A model generated the notes under the pieces. The model was not told where the DNA came from. It was given only the letters and a program-made list of their open reading frames with translations, and ran no database searches. From CANLBN01 sp965230205 (GTDB lineage Bacteria; Pseudomonadota; Gammaproteobacteria; Pseudomonadales; Cellvibrionaceae): a DNA stretch of 64,000 bases. The position numbers were made by a program, and so were the translations under genes. Position 1 is the first letter of the stretch. Each line of letters starts with the position of its first letter. Location of the stretch: NCBI GenBank assembly GCA_965230205.1, contig OZ245996.1, positions 1,798,001 to 1,862,000 on the forward strand. Direction: 5' to 3'. Below are positions 1-8,415 of the stretch, piece after piece.

Positions 1-2
1 TC

Positions 3-371
3 TCTTTCGTGATGGATCCATTTCCAGCCATTATAGGAGAGAAGTTTGGCGGCTATCTGGAAATTAATAAGGGGGCTGAAGGTTTAGAGTTTATGGCAGA
101 GCTCTTATTGATGGAGCAATCTGAACTCAATGAAGGTGATAATCGAAATACACAGACTGATATGATCTGGAAGCGTGAGCTGTCAGTTCATACCGAACGT
201 GCCATGCTCGGTGTTCGCTTACTGATAGACTCTCAATTACCGGATGATAAACCGCCTTCGCAACCGCAAAGAAGTCACTATAAGTTTTGGCGGTTATACG
301 TTTATTCGAGCAATAAGAAATTTAAGCAAACATGGGATGTGCCCATTATTGCTGCCAGTGACTACGTATAG
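3..371 (+). CDS. Unrecognised protein, C-terminal part (open at left edge)
   Basis: The frame is open from the first base of the window, so the true start lies upstream and only the last ~122 residues are visible. The fragment is soluble-looking, rich in charged and polar residues, with no membrane segment and no motif I can assign. It has an aromatic-rich stretch (YKFWRLYVYSS) near the end. The stop codon TAG at 369-371 is formed inside the outer bases of the terminal inverted repeat of the following element, so the insertion may have set the present C-terminus. Function unknown. Confidence 0.5.
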   Translation, partial: SFVMDPFPAIIGEKFGGYLEINKGAEGLEFMAELLLMEQSELNEGDNRNTQTDMIWKRELSVHTERAMLGVRLLIDSQLPDDKPPSQPQRSHYKFWRLYVYSSNKKFKQTWDVPIIAASDYV

Positions 372-637
372 GAACCTCTGATTAACCTCGGATATTTTCT
401 GGCTTGCAGGCGTTGCCGAGATCAAGGCGTCTCTTGCAGGTAATGTCTAGACCTTGGCAAAAGAGACAACGCAGAGATCGGTAACGCCTGCAAGCCCCAC
501 AGGGCGTGGCTAAAATGCGTTTATGCTGTGTTGAACTTCTTGCTAAGGACGACGGCCATTAGCTGCAAAGTCCGCCTAGCCTAAACGCATTTTAGACTCA
601 CGCAGAAATCATTCGAGGTTAATCAGAGATTCCTATA
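367..637. repeat. MITE-like element with terminal inverted repeats
   Basis: The ends are near-perfect inverted repeats of about 24 bp (367-390 and 614-637, one mismatch) sharing the core TCTGATTAACCTCG; the outer TATA may include the target duplication. Inside are two further inverted repeats. GGCTTGCAGGCGTT at 401-414 pairs with 483-496 and continues imperfectly inward. CTAAAATGCGTTTA at 510-523 pairs exactly with 582-595. The whole could fold as a closing stem with two long hairpins. There is no coding capacity. This fits a non-autonomous miniature transposable element filling the gap before parC. Copy number elsewhere in the genome is unknown to me. Confidence 0.75.
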
Positions 638-702
638 AAATTTATACGCTACATTTTTATCATAATGTTTAATTTTAAATATAAAGAAAATAGGAAGAAT
701 AT

Positions 703-2949
703 ATGTCTGAAGTGGTGAGCCCTGACGCCCACGAAGCGATTTCATTGAAAGAGTATGCCGAGAAAGCGTATCTGGATTATTCCATGTATGTGATTCTTGA
801 CCGTGCATTACCGCATATTGGCGATGGTTTGAAGCCAGTGCAGCGTCGCATTGTCTATGCGATGAGTGAGTTAGGTTTAAAAGCAACAGCAAAATTTAAA
901 AAGTCAGCACGTACTGTGGGTGACGTGATTGGTAAATTCCATCCCCATGGAGATTCTGCGGCTTATGAAGCGATGGTCTTAATGGCTCAGCCATTTTCTT
1001 ATCGCTACCCATTAGTTGATGGCCAGGGTAACTGGGGATCGCCAGATGATCCTAAATCATTTGCGGCTATGCGTTATACAGAATCTCGTCTGACAGCATA
1101 TAGCGAAGTATTGTTATCAGAATTGGGACAGGGCACTGCAGAGTGGGCCCCTAATTTTGATGGAACAATGGAAGAGCCCAAAGTGTTGCCTGCTCAAGTT
1201 CCGAATGTTTTGTTGAATGGAACCACTGGTATTGCTGTGGGCATGGCCACTGATATTCCTCCGCATAATTTGAAGGAAGTCGTTGCTGCCACGATTCATT
1301 TATTGAAAAACCCTAAAGCAACTACTGCCGAGCTGTGCGAGTTTGTTCTCGCGCCGGATATGGCCACTAGCGCTGAAATTATCACGCCCAAAAAAGATAT
1401 TGTGAATTTGTACGAGACGGGTCGTGGCAGTTTGCGTATGCGTGCTATCTGGTCAAAAGAAGATGGTGATGTTGTCGTCACTGCCTTACCTCACCAAGTC
1501 AGTGGTGCCAAAGTAATGGAACAAATTGCGGCACAAATGCAGGCGAAAAAATTGCCAATGGTTGCCGATTTACGTGATGAATCTGATCATGAAAATCCTA
1601 CACGCTTGGTTATTATTCCTCGTTCCAACCGTATTGACATTGATCAGTTAATGAATCATTTATTCGCAACAACGGACCTAGAGCGAACCTACCGTATCAA
1701 TATGAACATGATTGGTATTAATGGTTTGCCTGCGGTTAAACCACTGAATGTGATTTTGGGTGAATGGCTTGAATTCAGAACAGCGACTGTTCGTCGCCGC
1801 TTGCAATACCGTTTGGATAAAATTCTTAAGCGCCTTCATATCTTAGAAGGTTATTTAGCCGCGTTTTTAAATATCGATGAAGTGATAGAAATTATTCGTC
1901 ATGAAGATCACCCAAAGCAAAAATTGATTGAGCGCTTTAAAATTACTGAAATTCAAGCGGAAGCCATTCTTGAATTAAAGTTGCGTCAAATTGCAAAACT
2001 TGAAGAAATTAAAATTCGTGGCGAACAAGATGAGTTGTCGAAAGAGCGCGATGGTTTAGAAGCAACCTTAGGCTCTGCGACTAAATTGAAAAATTTAGTG
2101 AAAAAAGAATTGCAGGAAATATCCGATAAACATGGTGATGATCGTCGTTCCCCGTTAGTTGTCCGGCACGAAGCCCAAGCGTTAAGCGAAACTGACTTGT
2201 TGAGCAGTGACCCAATCACTGTTGTGATTTCAGAAAAAGGATGGATACGCGCCGCGAAAGGGCACGATGTTGACCCTGTTGCGTTAAGTTACAAATCTGG
2301 TGATAGCTATAAATTCTCGGTACCAGGAAAATCAAATCAGAATGTATTGTTGCTTGATTCCACCGGTCGTAGTTATGCGATTGCCGCACATACATTGCCT
2401 TCAGCCAGAGGACAGGGAGAGCCTGCCAGCGGTCGTTTGAACCCACCCAGTGGTGCAACATTTACCGGTTTATTGATGGGGCAGGATGAGCAGCGAGTGA
2501 TGGTTGCTAGTGATGCGGGTTATGGGTTTGTTGCTAAACTCAGCGATTTGTATACAAAAAATAAAGCCGGTAAAGCACTATTAACCCTGCCTAAGGGAGC
2601 TAGAGTACTCGCGCCTACCTTAGTGTCTGATAATAAAGACGCGTTGGTGGTTGTCATTAGTAACGAAGGTCGTATGCTATTATTCCCGCTTTCGGAATTG
2701 CCCGAGTTAGCACGTGGCAAAGGCAATAAAATGCTGAGTATTCCGCCAGCGCGGGTCCAATCGAGAGAAGAGTTTGTTATAGCAGCAGGGCTAATTAGTG
2801 ATAAGAAAAAGCTGAAAGTCTATTCTGGTAAGCGCCATGCAAGCTTTAAACTATCTGAGCTTGATCACTATATTGGTGAGCGTGGCCGACGCGGGCATAA
2901 GCTCCCCAGGGGATTCCAAAAGGTCGATAGTATAGAAATTATTGATTAA
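703..2949 (+). CDS. parC: DNA topoisomerase IV subunit A (ParC)
   Basis: ParC cuts and rejoins DNA in the A2B2 topoisomerase IV complex that decatenates daughter chromosomes; it works with ParE, which is not in this window. The 748 residues match the usual gammaproteobacterial length (E. coli ~752). The N-terminal breakage-reunion domain carries the AAMRYTE motif with the catalytic tyrosine at residue 125. The quinolone-resistance region HPHGDSAAYE places Ser85 and Glu89 where E. coli has Ser80 and Glu84, so the unmutated, quinolone-sensitive state is expected. A coiled-coil arm follows around residues 360-480, then a C-terminal beta-pinwheel. The ATG is preceded by AGGAAG at a good distance. 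The MITE-like element lies directly upstream, so the promoter is probably in the ~65 bases after it or within it. Confidence 0.97.
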   Translation: MSEVVSPDAHEAISLKEYAEKAYLDYSMYVILDRALPHIGDGLKPVQRRIVYAMSELGLKATAKFKKSARTVGDVIGKFHPHGDSAAYEAMVLMAQPFSYRYPLVDGQGNWGSPDDPKSFAAMRYTESRLTAYSEVLLSELGQGTAEWAPNFDGTMEEPKVLPAQVPNVLLNGTTGIAVGMATDIPPHNLKEVVAATIHLLKNPKATTAELCEFVLAPDMATSAEIITPKKDIVNLYETGRGSLRMRAIWSKEDGDVVVTALPHQVSGAKVMEQIAAQMQAKKLPMVADLRDESDHENPTRLVIIPRSNRIDIDQLMNHLFATTDLERTYRINMNMIGINGLPAVKPLNVILGEWLEFRTATVRRRLQYRLDKILKRLHILEGYLAAFLNIDEVIEIIRHEDHPKQKLIERFKITEIQAEAILELKLRQIAKLEEIKIRGEQDELSKERDGLEATLGSATKLKNLVKKELQEISDKHGDDRRSPLVVRHEAQALSETDLLSSDPITVVISEKGWIRAAKGHDVDPVALSYKSGDSYKFSVPGKSNQNVLLLDSTGRSYAIAAHTLPSARGQGEPASGRLNPPSGATFTGLLMGQDEQRVMVASDAGYGFVAKLSDLYTKNKAGKALLTLPKGARVLAPTLVSDNKDALVVVISNEGRMLLFPLSELPELARGKGNKMLSIPPARVQSREEFVIAAGLISDKKKLKVYSGKRHASFKLSELDHYIGERGRRGHKLPRGFQKVDSIEIID

Positions 2950-2955
2950 TAATAG

Positions 2956-2976
2956 CTCCAGGGATGGAGTCGTTTT
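2956..2976 (+). terminator. Possible weak terminator of parC
   Basis: Six bases after the parC stop, CTCCA and TGGAG (2956-2960 and 2965-2969) form a short hairpin with a GGGA loop, followed by TCGTTTT. The stem is only 5 bp, so termination would be weak. Confidence 0.4.
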
Positions 2977-3185
2977 AACGATAGAAAAGGTGTTTTAATT
3001 ACTTTTAAAAATAACAATAAATAAAGAGATACAATGACAAAATATCATGAATAAGTGCTATCGATGAGTATGATTCAAGGCGCTAAATTTTAAGCACTCT
3101 ATTTAAAGATATTAAAAAAATAATAAAAAATAGTTAACGATATAATAATTATATAGTTTTTCTTACTAACTATTGTTTAGTTTTC

Positions 3186-4976
3186 ATGACAAAAAATAAT
3201 GTGGTTTTAAAAAAGTATCGCTGGGCTATCTTGCCTACTGTGGTTCTATGCTCTTTGTTTGTTTTATTGCTGATTGGATATTTAACAGAGCGCACAGCGT
3301 TAAATGAAACCAAGACCCGTATGGAAAATACATTGGCTTTTCAGACGGCTACCTTAAAAGCCAGCATGGAAAAGTATACTGTTCTCGCCGCATTAATCGC
3401 CAGGCGTCCCGATATTATTCGAGCACTAAGCAGTAAAAATTTACTGCAAGATTTGCCGACAGCTGATCAGTTGACAACAGACTTTGCCGGTTTAAGTGGT
3501 GCAGACGATGTATGGATAGTGGATGTTAGTGGCTCAATACTAATCAGTAATCGCCCCTTAAGTCAGTCTCCTACCATTTCCAATAAAGAATTTTTTAAAA
3601 GTGCACTGCAAGGCAGTTTAGGCCGGGCGAGTGTTGTCACTAATACGGGGCAACGTTTATACATATTTGCATCTCCTGTATTCAATAACAATCAAGTGGT
3701 TGGTGTGATTGTTGTTCGAGTTGATTTGGAGTATCTGGAACGAGTCTGGGTACTTTTACAAGATCCGATGCTCGTCATTGATGAAACTGGGCGGATACTG
3801 CTTTCGAGTATACCGACGTGGCGATTAAAGTCGTTTTATAATGAAACTGAATTAGGTAATACAGAAAGAGAAATTGATCGTTATCTGGTAGAAAAATTTA
3901 CAACCAATTCCAGAGACCGGCTGATGTTATATCAGGTGCTTGATAAGGACAGAGGGCGTGACTTTTTACAAGTCACTCAATATGTTGCCTTGTTAGGTTG
4001 GGAAGTTCATGCGCTTTCGAATTATCAGTCAATCGCTGTACAGAGAAATACTGTAGTATTGATCAGCTTCCTAATGATGGCTTTATTGGCCATGGCGTTT
4101 GGCTTATGGCTTAGTCGCCAGAAAAGATTAGTGGAAGAGCAACGCTCACAGCAGGCATTTGCATTGAGGCTAGAACGCCAAGTGCGAGATAGAACCCATG
4201 AGTTGACAACTACAAACCAGCAATTGGAAATAGAGATTGATGAACGACGCCTTGCTGAAAAACATTTACGAGAGGCTCAGCAAGAATTGGTTCAGGCAGC
4301 TAAATTAGCAGGTATTGGGCAGATGTCCGCAGTATTAGCCCATGAATATAATCAGCCATTAGCGGCAATTCGTTCTTACGCCGATAATGCGACGACGTTT
4401 TTGTCTAAAGATAATGCCGATGCAGCAACGGATAATCTACAACGTATTAATATGCTGGTGGATAAGATGGCCAGTTTAACCAATACACTGCGTAATTTTA
4501 CCCATAAGTCGACCAGTGAATTTAAACGCTTTTCCATTAATGGCGTTATGGACGAGTTGGTGATATTGCTATCCCCACAGGCAAAAAAACAGCAAGTAAA
4601 GCTCAATTTAATCGCGCCTGAACATCCGGTATTTGTGATGGGAGAGCATGGACGATTATCTCAGATTGTGGCTAATCTAGTGACGAATGCAATGGATGCT
4701 GTCAATGACTCTTCGATTAGGAAAGTCGATGTATGTTGGTATCAGGAACTTGATAAAGCCATTATTTTAGTGAAGGATACTGGGCCTGGCGTTGATGATA
4801 AGATAAAAGAAAAAATGTTTGATGCTTTCTTTACCACTAAAGGTACTGACAGTGGTTTAGGGTTGGGTTTATTTATCGTAATGAATATTATTAATGATTT
4901 TAACGGTTCTTTATCCCTTAAAGAAGAACAGGGTTATGGTGCCGTTTTTGAAATTGTTTTACCTTTGGCAGAATAA
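3186..4976 (+). CDS. dctB: C4-dicarboxylate sensor histidine kinase, DctB family
   Basis: This is a membrane sensor kinase of the DctB type, which detects succinate, fumarate or malate in the periplasm and phosphorylates DctD. Membrane segments lie at about residues 12-33 and 289-310, enclosing a ~255-residue periplasmic sensor region of the double Cache/PAS-like kind. A cytoplasmic coiled coil (QVRDRTHELTTTNQQLEIEI) follows. The phosphoacceptor is His386 in LAHEYNQPLAAI. The ATPase domain has an N box (NLVTNAMDAV, ~497), G1 (DTGPGV) and G2 (GLGLGLF). The 596-residue length is normal. It is followed after 3 bases by its response regulator, and the matching TRAP transporter is next door, which supports C4-dicarboxylates as the signal. 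The exact ligand cannot be read from sequence. Confidence 0.9.
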   Translation: MTKNNVVLKKYRWAILPTVVLCSLFVLLLIGYLTERTALNETKTRMENTLAFQTATLKASMEKYTVLAALIARRPDIIRALSSKNLLQDLPTADQLTTDFAGLSGADDVWIVDVSGSILISNRPLSQSPTISNKEFFKSALQGSLGRASVVTNTGQRLYIFASPVFNNNQVVGVIVVRVDLEYLERVWVLLQDPMLVIDETGRILLSSIPTWRLKSFYNETELGNTEREIDRYLVEKFTTNSRDRLMLYQVLDKDRGRDFLQVTQYVALLGWEVHALSNYQSIAVQRNTVVLISFLMMALLAMAFGLWLSRQKRLVEEQRSQQAFALRLERQVRDRTHELTTTNQQLEIEIDERRLAEKHLREAQQELVQAAKLAGIGQMSAVLAHEYNQPLAAIRSYADNATTFLSKDNADAATDNLQRINMLVDKMASLTNTLRNFTHKSTSEFKRFSINGVMDELVILLSPQAKKQQVKLNLIAPEHPVFVMGEHGRLSQIVANLVTNAMDAVNDSSIRKVDVCWYQELDKAIILVKDTGPGVDDKIKEKMFDAFFTTKGTDSGLGLGLFIVMNIINDFNGSLSLKEEQGYGAVFEIVLPLAE

Positions 4977-4979
4977 GTA

Positions 4980-6335
4980 ATGATAGAAAACGCTAAAGTA
5001 TTAGTTGTCGATGATGATGACGACTTGCGCCATGCACTCATACAAAGTTTGGAATTAGCGGGCTATGAAGTGAATGGCTACAGTAATGGGCAGGGAGTAT
5101 TGAGCCATATTAACCGAAGCTTATACGGTGTATTGGTGACCGATATTCGGATGCCGGCTATCGATGGTATGGAATTGCTTTCCAAGGTGCTAGAGATCGA
5201 CCCTGCTATTCCAACTATATTGATTACTGGCCATGGTGATATTTCTACTGCCGTTGATGCAATGCGCAATGGTGCTTATGACTTTATCGAAAAACCTTTT
5301 GCGAGTGAACGTTTAGTTGGCGCTGTCTCCCGCGCTCTTGAAAAGCGCCGTCTGGTATTGGAAAACCGTACTCTGCGTGAAGAGTTGTCCGGCCAGGAAG
5401 ATTTAGGTAAGCGCCTTGTTGGGCGGACTCCATCAATGCTTAAACTGCGATCAGAAATATCGGCCTTAGCTCAGACGGATGTCGACGTATTGATATGGGG
5501 TGAGACTGGTTCCGGTAAAGAGGTGGTAGCAAGAGCACTGCATGAAGAAGGCAGCAGGAAAGATAAGCCTTTTATTGCATTAAATTGTGGTGCTATTCCT
5601 GTCGAAATGATGGAGTCTGAGTTGTTTGGGCACGAGTCAGGTGCGTTTACCAGTGCGAATAAACAGCGGGTCGGAAAACTTGAATATGCTAACGGAGGTA
5701 CAATTTTTCTGGATGAAATTGAATCGATGCCTTTGGAGTTACAGGTTAAATTGCTGCGTGTGATTGAAACTCGCAGTATTGAGCGTTTAGGTTCAAATAA
5801 TGTTATTGATCTAGACATACGTTTTATTGCTGCGACAAAAACTGATCTAGAAGTCGCGAGCCAGCAGCAATTATTCCGTGCAGACCTATATTATCGATTA
5901 AATGTGGTTACGCTAACGATACCTCCTGTAAGAGAGCGTAAAGAAGATATTCCTGCACTAATGCATCATTTGGCGCGCGAAGCGAGAACTCGCTATCGTC
6001 GAGAAATTCCTGAATATACGCCAGAGTTAATGGCTGAGCTTATGTCTTATGACTGGCCGGGCAATGTTCGCGAGCTACGCAATGTTGTTGATCGTTGGGT
6101 TTTGGGCTTGGGCATCGGGTTATCTTCAGACGAGCCTTTATCGACTACCTCAAGCCTGGTTGATTTGCCCACACAGATGGCCAATATTGAGAAACATCTA
6201 ATTGCTACGGCACTGTCGGCAAACAATGGAAGTATCAAAAAGACTTACGAGCAACTGCAGATATCCCGCAAAGCGCTCTATGAAAAGATGAAAAAGTACC
6301 AGCTCCAGGCCGACGGTAAAAAAGACGATAGTTAG
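4980..6335 (+). CDS. dctD: Sigma-54-dependent response regulator, DctD family
   Basis: NtrC-family activator expected to switch on the adjacent TRAP transporter together with sigma-54. The receiver domain (1-120) has the acidic cluster VVDDDDD and phosphoacceptor Asp55 (VTDIRMP). The AAA+ domain follows with Walker A GETGSGKE, Walker B GGTIFLDE and R-finger region. The C-terminal Fis-type helix-turn-helix covers roughly 405-445. The sigma-54 contact loop reads GAFTSA (221-226) instead of the usual GAFTGA, a serine for the second glycine. All other landmarks are intact and the length (451) is typical. Only 3 bases separate it from dctB, so the two are surely co-transcribed. Confidence 0.92.
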   Translation: MIENAKVLVVDDDDDLRHALIQSLELAGYEVNGYSNGQGVLSHINRSLYGVLVTDIRMPAIDGMELLSKVLEIDPAIPTILITGHGDISTAVDAMRNGAYDFIEKPFASERLVGAVSRALEKRRLVLENRTLREELSGQEDLGKRLVGRTPSMLKLRSEISALAQTDVDVLIWGETGSGKEVVARALHEEGSRKDKPFIALNCGAIPVEMMESELFGHESGAFTSANKQRVGKLEYANGGTIFLDEIESMPLELQVKLLRVIETRSIERLGSNNVIDLDIRFIAATKTDLEVASQQQLFRADLYYRLNVVTLTIPPVRERKEDIPALMHHLAREARTRYRREIPEYTPELMAELMSYDWPGNVRELRNVVDRWVLGLGIGLSSDEPLSTTSSLVDLPTQMANIEKHLIATALSANNGSIKKTYEQLQISRKALYEKMKKYQLQADGKKDDS

Positions 6336-6511
6336 TTACAGCGCACTAGTTATACGCAGATACTATCAGTCTTAGAATGTGTCGATTCGGTAACATATGA
6401 TTATTTTATTGTGTTGCAATGGGTACATTGTCACTTAAATTTGCATGAAGGGTTTGTAATAAAATATAAAAATAGATTAAAAATCAATAGCTTATAATGC
6501 CTTGAGAATGT

Positions 6512-6527
6512 TGGCACAATGAGTGCT
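6512..6527 (+). promoter_or_regulatory. Sigma-54 (-24/-12) promoter of dctP
   Basis: TGGCACAATGAGTGCT places GG and GC exactly 10 bases apart, as in the sigma-54 consensus TGGCAC-N5-TTGC. Transcription would start near 6538, about 65 bases before dctP. Upstream at 6411-6434 is an imperfect inverted repeat (GTGTTGCAAT, then ATTGTCAC) that could be a DctD enhancer site, ~80 bases from the -24 element. The adjoining DctD-type activator makes the promoter call credible; the enhancer call is weaker. Confidence 0.75.
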
Positions 6528-6604
6528 ATACCAGTGTCTGATTTAATATCAAAATAATAACGATGTAGTATTTCTATAATAATGAACTTCACTGGAGAGA
6601 ACCT

Positions 6605-7597
6605 ATGAAAAAACTATTCACGGCAGCGATTATTGCTGCAACAGCTTTTAGTGCGAATACTTTTGCTAACTGTGACCCAGGTGAGCGCGTCATCAAGTTT
6701 AGCTTTGTGACTGCGGCAACTGGCCATCCAAAAGGTGAGGCAGCTACGGCAATTGCAAATCGCATTAACTCTGAGATGAATGGAAAAGCGTGTATGCAAT
6801 TATTTCCTAGTTCCCAGTTATTCGATGATAATAAAGTAATGGAAGCTCTACTGTTGGGCGATGTACAAGTTGCTGCTCCTTCGCTATCTAAATTTGAAGC
6901 CTATACGAAAAAATACCGTATTTTCGATTTCCCCTTCTTGTTCAGCGATATGGATGCTGTGAATAAATTTACCCAGGGTCCCAAAGGTCAAGAACTACTC
7001 GGTGCTATCGAAAACAAAGGCTATGTTGGTCTTTCTTATATTTATAATGGTTTAAAACATTTTTCTGCTAACAAACCTCTCGTACTTCCTTCTGATGCAG
7101 ATGGGTTAAAATTCCGTGTGCAAACCTCTGATGTCGCGGTGGCTATGATCGAAGCCATTGGTGGTAACGCACAAAAATTAGCATTTAAAGAAGTTTATGG
7201 TGCACTGCAAACGGGTGTAGTCGATGGCCAAGAAAATACCTGGTCTAATATCTACACCAAAAAATTCTTTGAAGTGCAGAAAGGTACCACTGAAACTAAC
7301 CATCAATTATTGACATACTTGGCGGTGACTTCTAAAGATTGGTTGAATAGCTTACCAGCGGATGAGCGCAAGCAGTTTTTAACGATCTTTAAAGAAGAAA
7401 CCAATAAAGCCAATGCGCGTTCTACTGAAGTTAACGAAGCCAATAAGCAAAAAATCCTTGCGGCTGGTGGAACAATTCGCACATTGACCCCTGAACAACG
7501 CAAAGCGTGGATAACTGTTATGCGACCTGTTTGGGATAAGTTTGCTAAAGACGTTGGTCAAGATACGATTGATGCTGCTGTTGCAGCAGGTCAATAG
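6605..7597 (+). CDS. dctP: TRAP transporter solute-binding protein, DctP family
   Basis: Periplasmic receptor that captures a carboxylate substrate and delivers it to the DctQM membrane complex. The first ~21 residues form a classical signal peptide (MKKLFTAAIIAATAFSANTFA) with likely cleavage after AFA. The mature protein shows the TRAP-receptor landmarks, including the FRVQTSDV segment with the conserved arginine that salt-bridges the substrate carboxylate, and QTGVVDGQENTWSN. Length 330 is normal. GGAGAG precedes the ATG. A sigma-54 promoter lies upstream and a hairpin terminator downstream, so dctP is probably made in excess over dctQM. C4-dicarboxylate specificity is inferred from the DctBD neighbours. 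Confidence 0.93.
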   Translation: MKKLFTAAIIAATAFSANTFANCDPGERVIKFSFVTAATGHPKGEAATAIANRINSEMNGKACMQLFPSSQLFDDNKVMEALLLGDVQVAAPSLSKFEAYTKKYRIFDFPFLFSDMDAVNKFTQGPKGQELLGAIENKGYVGLSYIYNGLKHFSANKPLVLPSDADGLKFRVQTSDVAVAMIEAIGGNAQKLAFKEVYGALQTGVVDGQENTWSNIYTKKFFEVQKGTTETNHQLLTYLAVTSKDWLNSLPADERKQFLTIFKEETNKANARSTEVNEANKQKILAAGGTIRTLTPEQRKAWITVMRPVWDKFAKDVGQDTIDAAVAAGQ

Positions 7598-7611
7598 GTT
7601 TTAATTTACGG

Positions 7612-7644
7612 GAGCCTACTTTAATGTAGGCTCTTTGTTTTTTT
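7612..7644 (+). terminator. Intrinsic terminator or attenuator between dctP and dctQ
   Basis: GAGCCTAC (7612-7619) and GTAGGCTC (7626-7633) form a perfect 8-bp stem with a 6-base loop, followed at once by TTTGTTTTTTT. Placed after the binding-protein gene, it would give partial read-through into dctQM. Confidence 0.85.
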
Positions 7645-7798
7645 AAGGTATGTTAATTCAATTAAAAAATAATAAATAATCTGTTAAAAACATATTTTTT
7701 ATATCATTATTTAATCAATCTTTATTCTAAAAATATCATATCAATTGCTTTATAAGGTAAGGATATGATTTCTCTATACATATATTTGGCGAATAATT

Positions 7799-8413
7799 AT
7801 GAATAAGCTTTCAAAGTTTATCGATCGACTTGAGGAAGATTTTATAGCGTTACTGCTTGGGTTAATGGTCTTGATCACCTTTACTCAAGTGGTTGCGCGT
7901 TACGGTTTTAATTCTGGATGGGGAAGTGCGCTTGAAATTACACAAGTGCTGTTTGCCTGGTTGATATTGTTTGGTATGAGCTACGGTATTAAAAAAGGGA
8001 TTCATCTAGGTGTTGATATTTTAATTAGAAAATTTTCGGCACCAATATTTAAGGTGTTTGCATTATTCGGTGCTGTTGCCTGTATTATTTATGGTGTGAC
8101 GTTTTTTTCCGCTCACTGGATTACATGGGTAGGAGGTGATCCAGGAAAGGGTGGCGCTTACTTTTACTGGTCAAAGATGTACCAGTTAAATATCGGTATG
8201 GAAAGTATCGCTTTGCCGGAGTTTATTTTTGGTGAAGACCAACGTTTGCCTCGTTGGGTGGCCTATCTAATGTTGCCGGTTGGTTTAGCTTTATTTGTTT
8301 TACGCTGTGTGCAGGCATTTTTCGAGATACTGTTCAATAAGCGTGAAATGATTATTGCTTCTCATGAAGCTGAAGAACTACTTGAACAAAATAAAAATGT
8401 AGTAGGGGATTAA
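7799..8413 (+). CDS. dctQ: TRAP transporter small permease, DctQ family
   Basis: Small four-helix membrane subunit that pairs with DctM in the cation-driven TRAP importer. Helices are visible around residues 16-34, 48-66, 84-106 and 155-180. The motif ARYGFNSGWGSALEITQVLFAW is typical of the first cytoplasmic loop and second helix. At 204 residues it is slightly longer than many DctQ proteins, because of a loop before the fourth helix. The stop lies 2 bases before the GTG of dctM, so translation is coupled. Expression comes by read-through from dctP or from an unseen promoter in the 154 bases upstream. Confidence 0.9.
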   Translation: MNKLSKFIDRLEEDFIALLLGLMVLITFTQVVARYGFNSGWGSALEITQVLFAWLILFGMSYGIKKGIHLGVDILIRKFSAPIFKVFALFGAVACIIYGVTFFSAHWITWVGGDPGKGGAYFYWSKMYQLNIGMESIALPEFIFGEDQRLPRWVAYLMLPVGLALFVLRCVQAFFEILFNKREMIIASHEAEELLEQNKNVVGD

Positions 8414-8415
8414 TT

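Noticed and set aside
367..637. Structured RNA gene or riboswitch
   Set aside because: The multi-hairpin fold suggested an RNA, but the near-perfect terminal inverted repeats with TATA at both edges fit a miniature transposable element better. No known riboswitch core was recognised.
1117..2726. Several minus-strand open frames inside parC
   Set aside because: All overlap the conserved ParC coding sequence and look like shadows.
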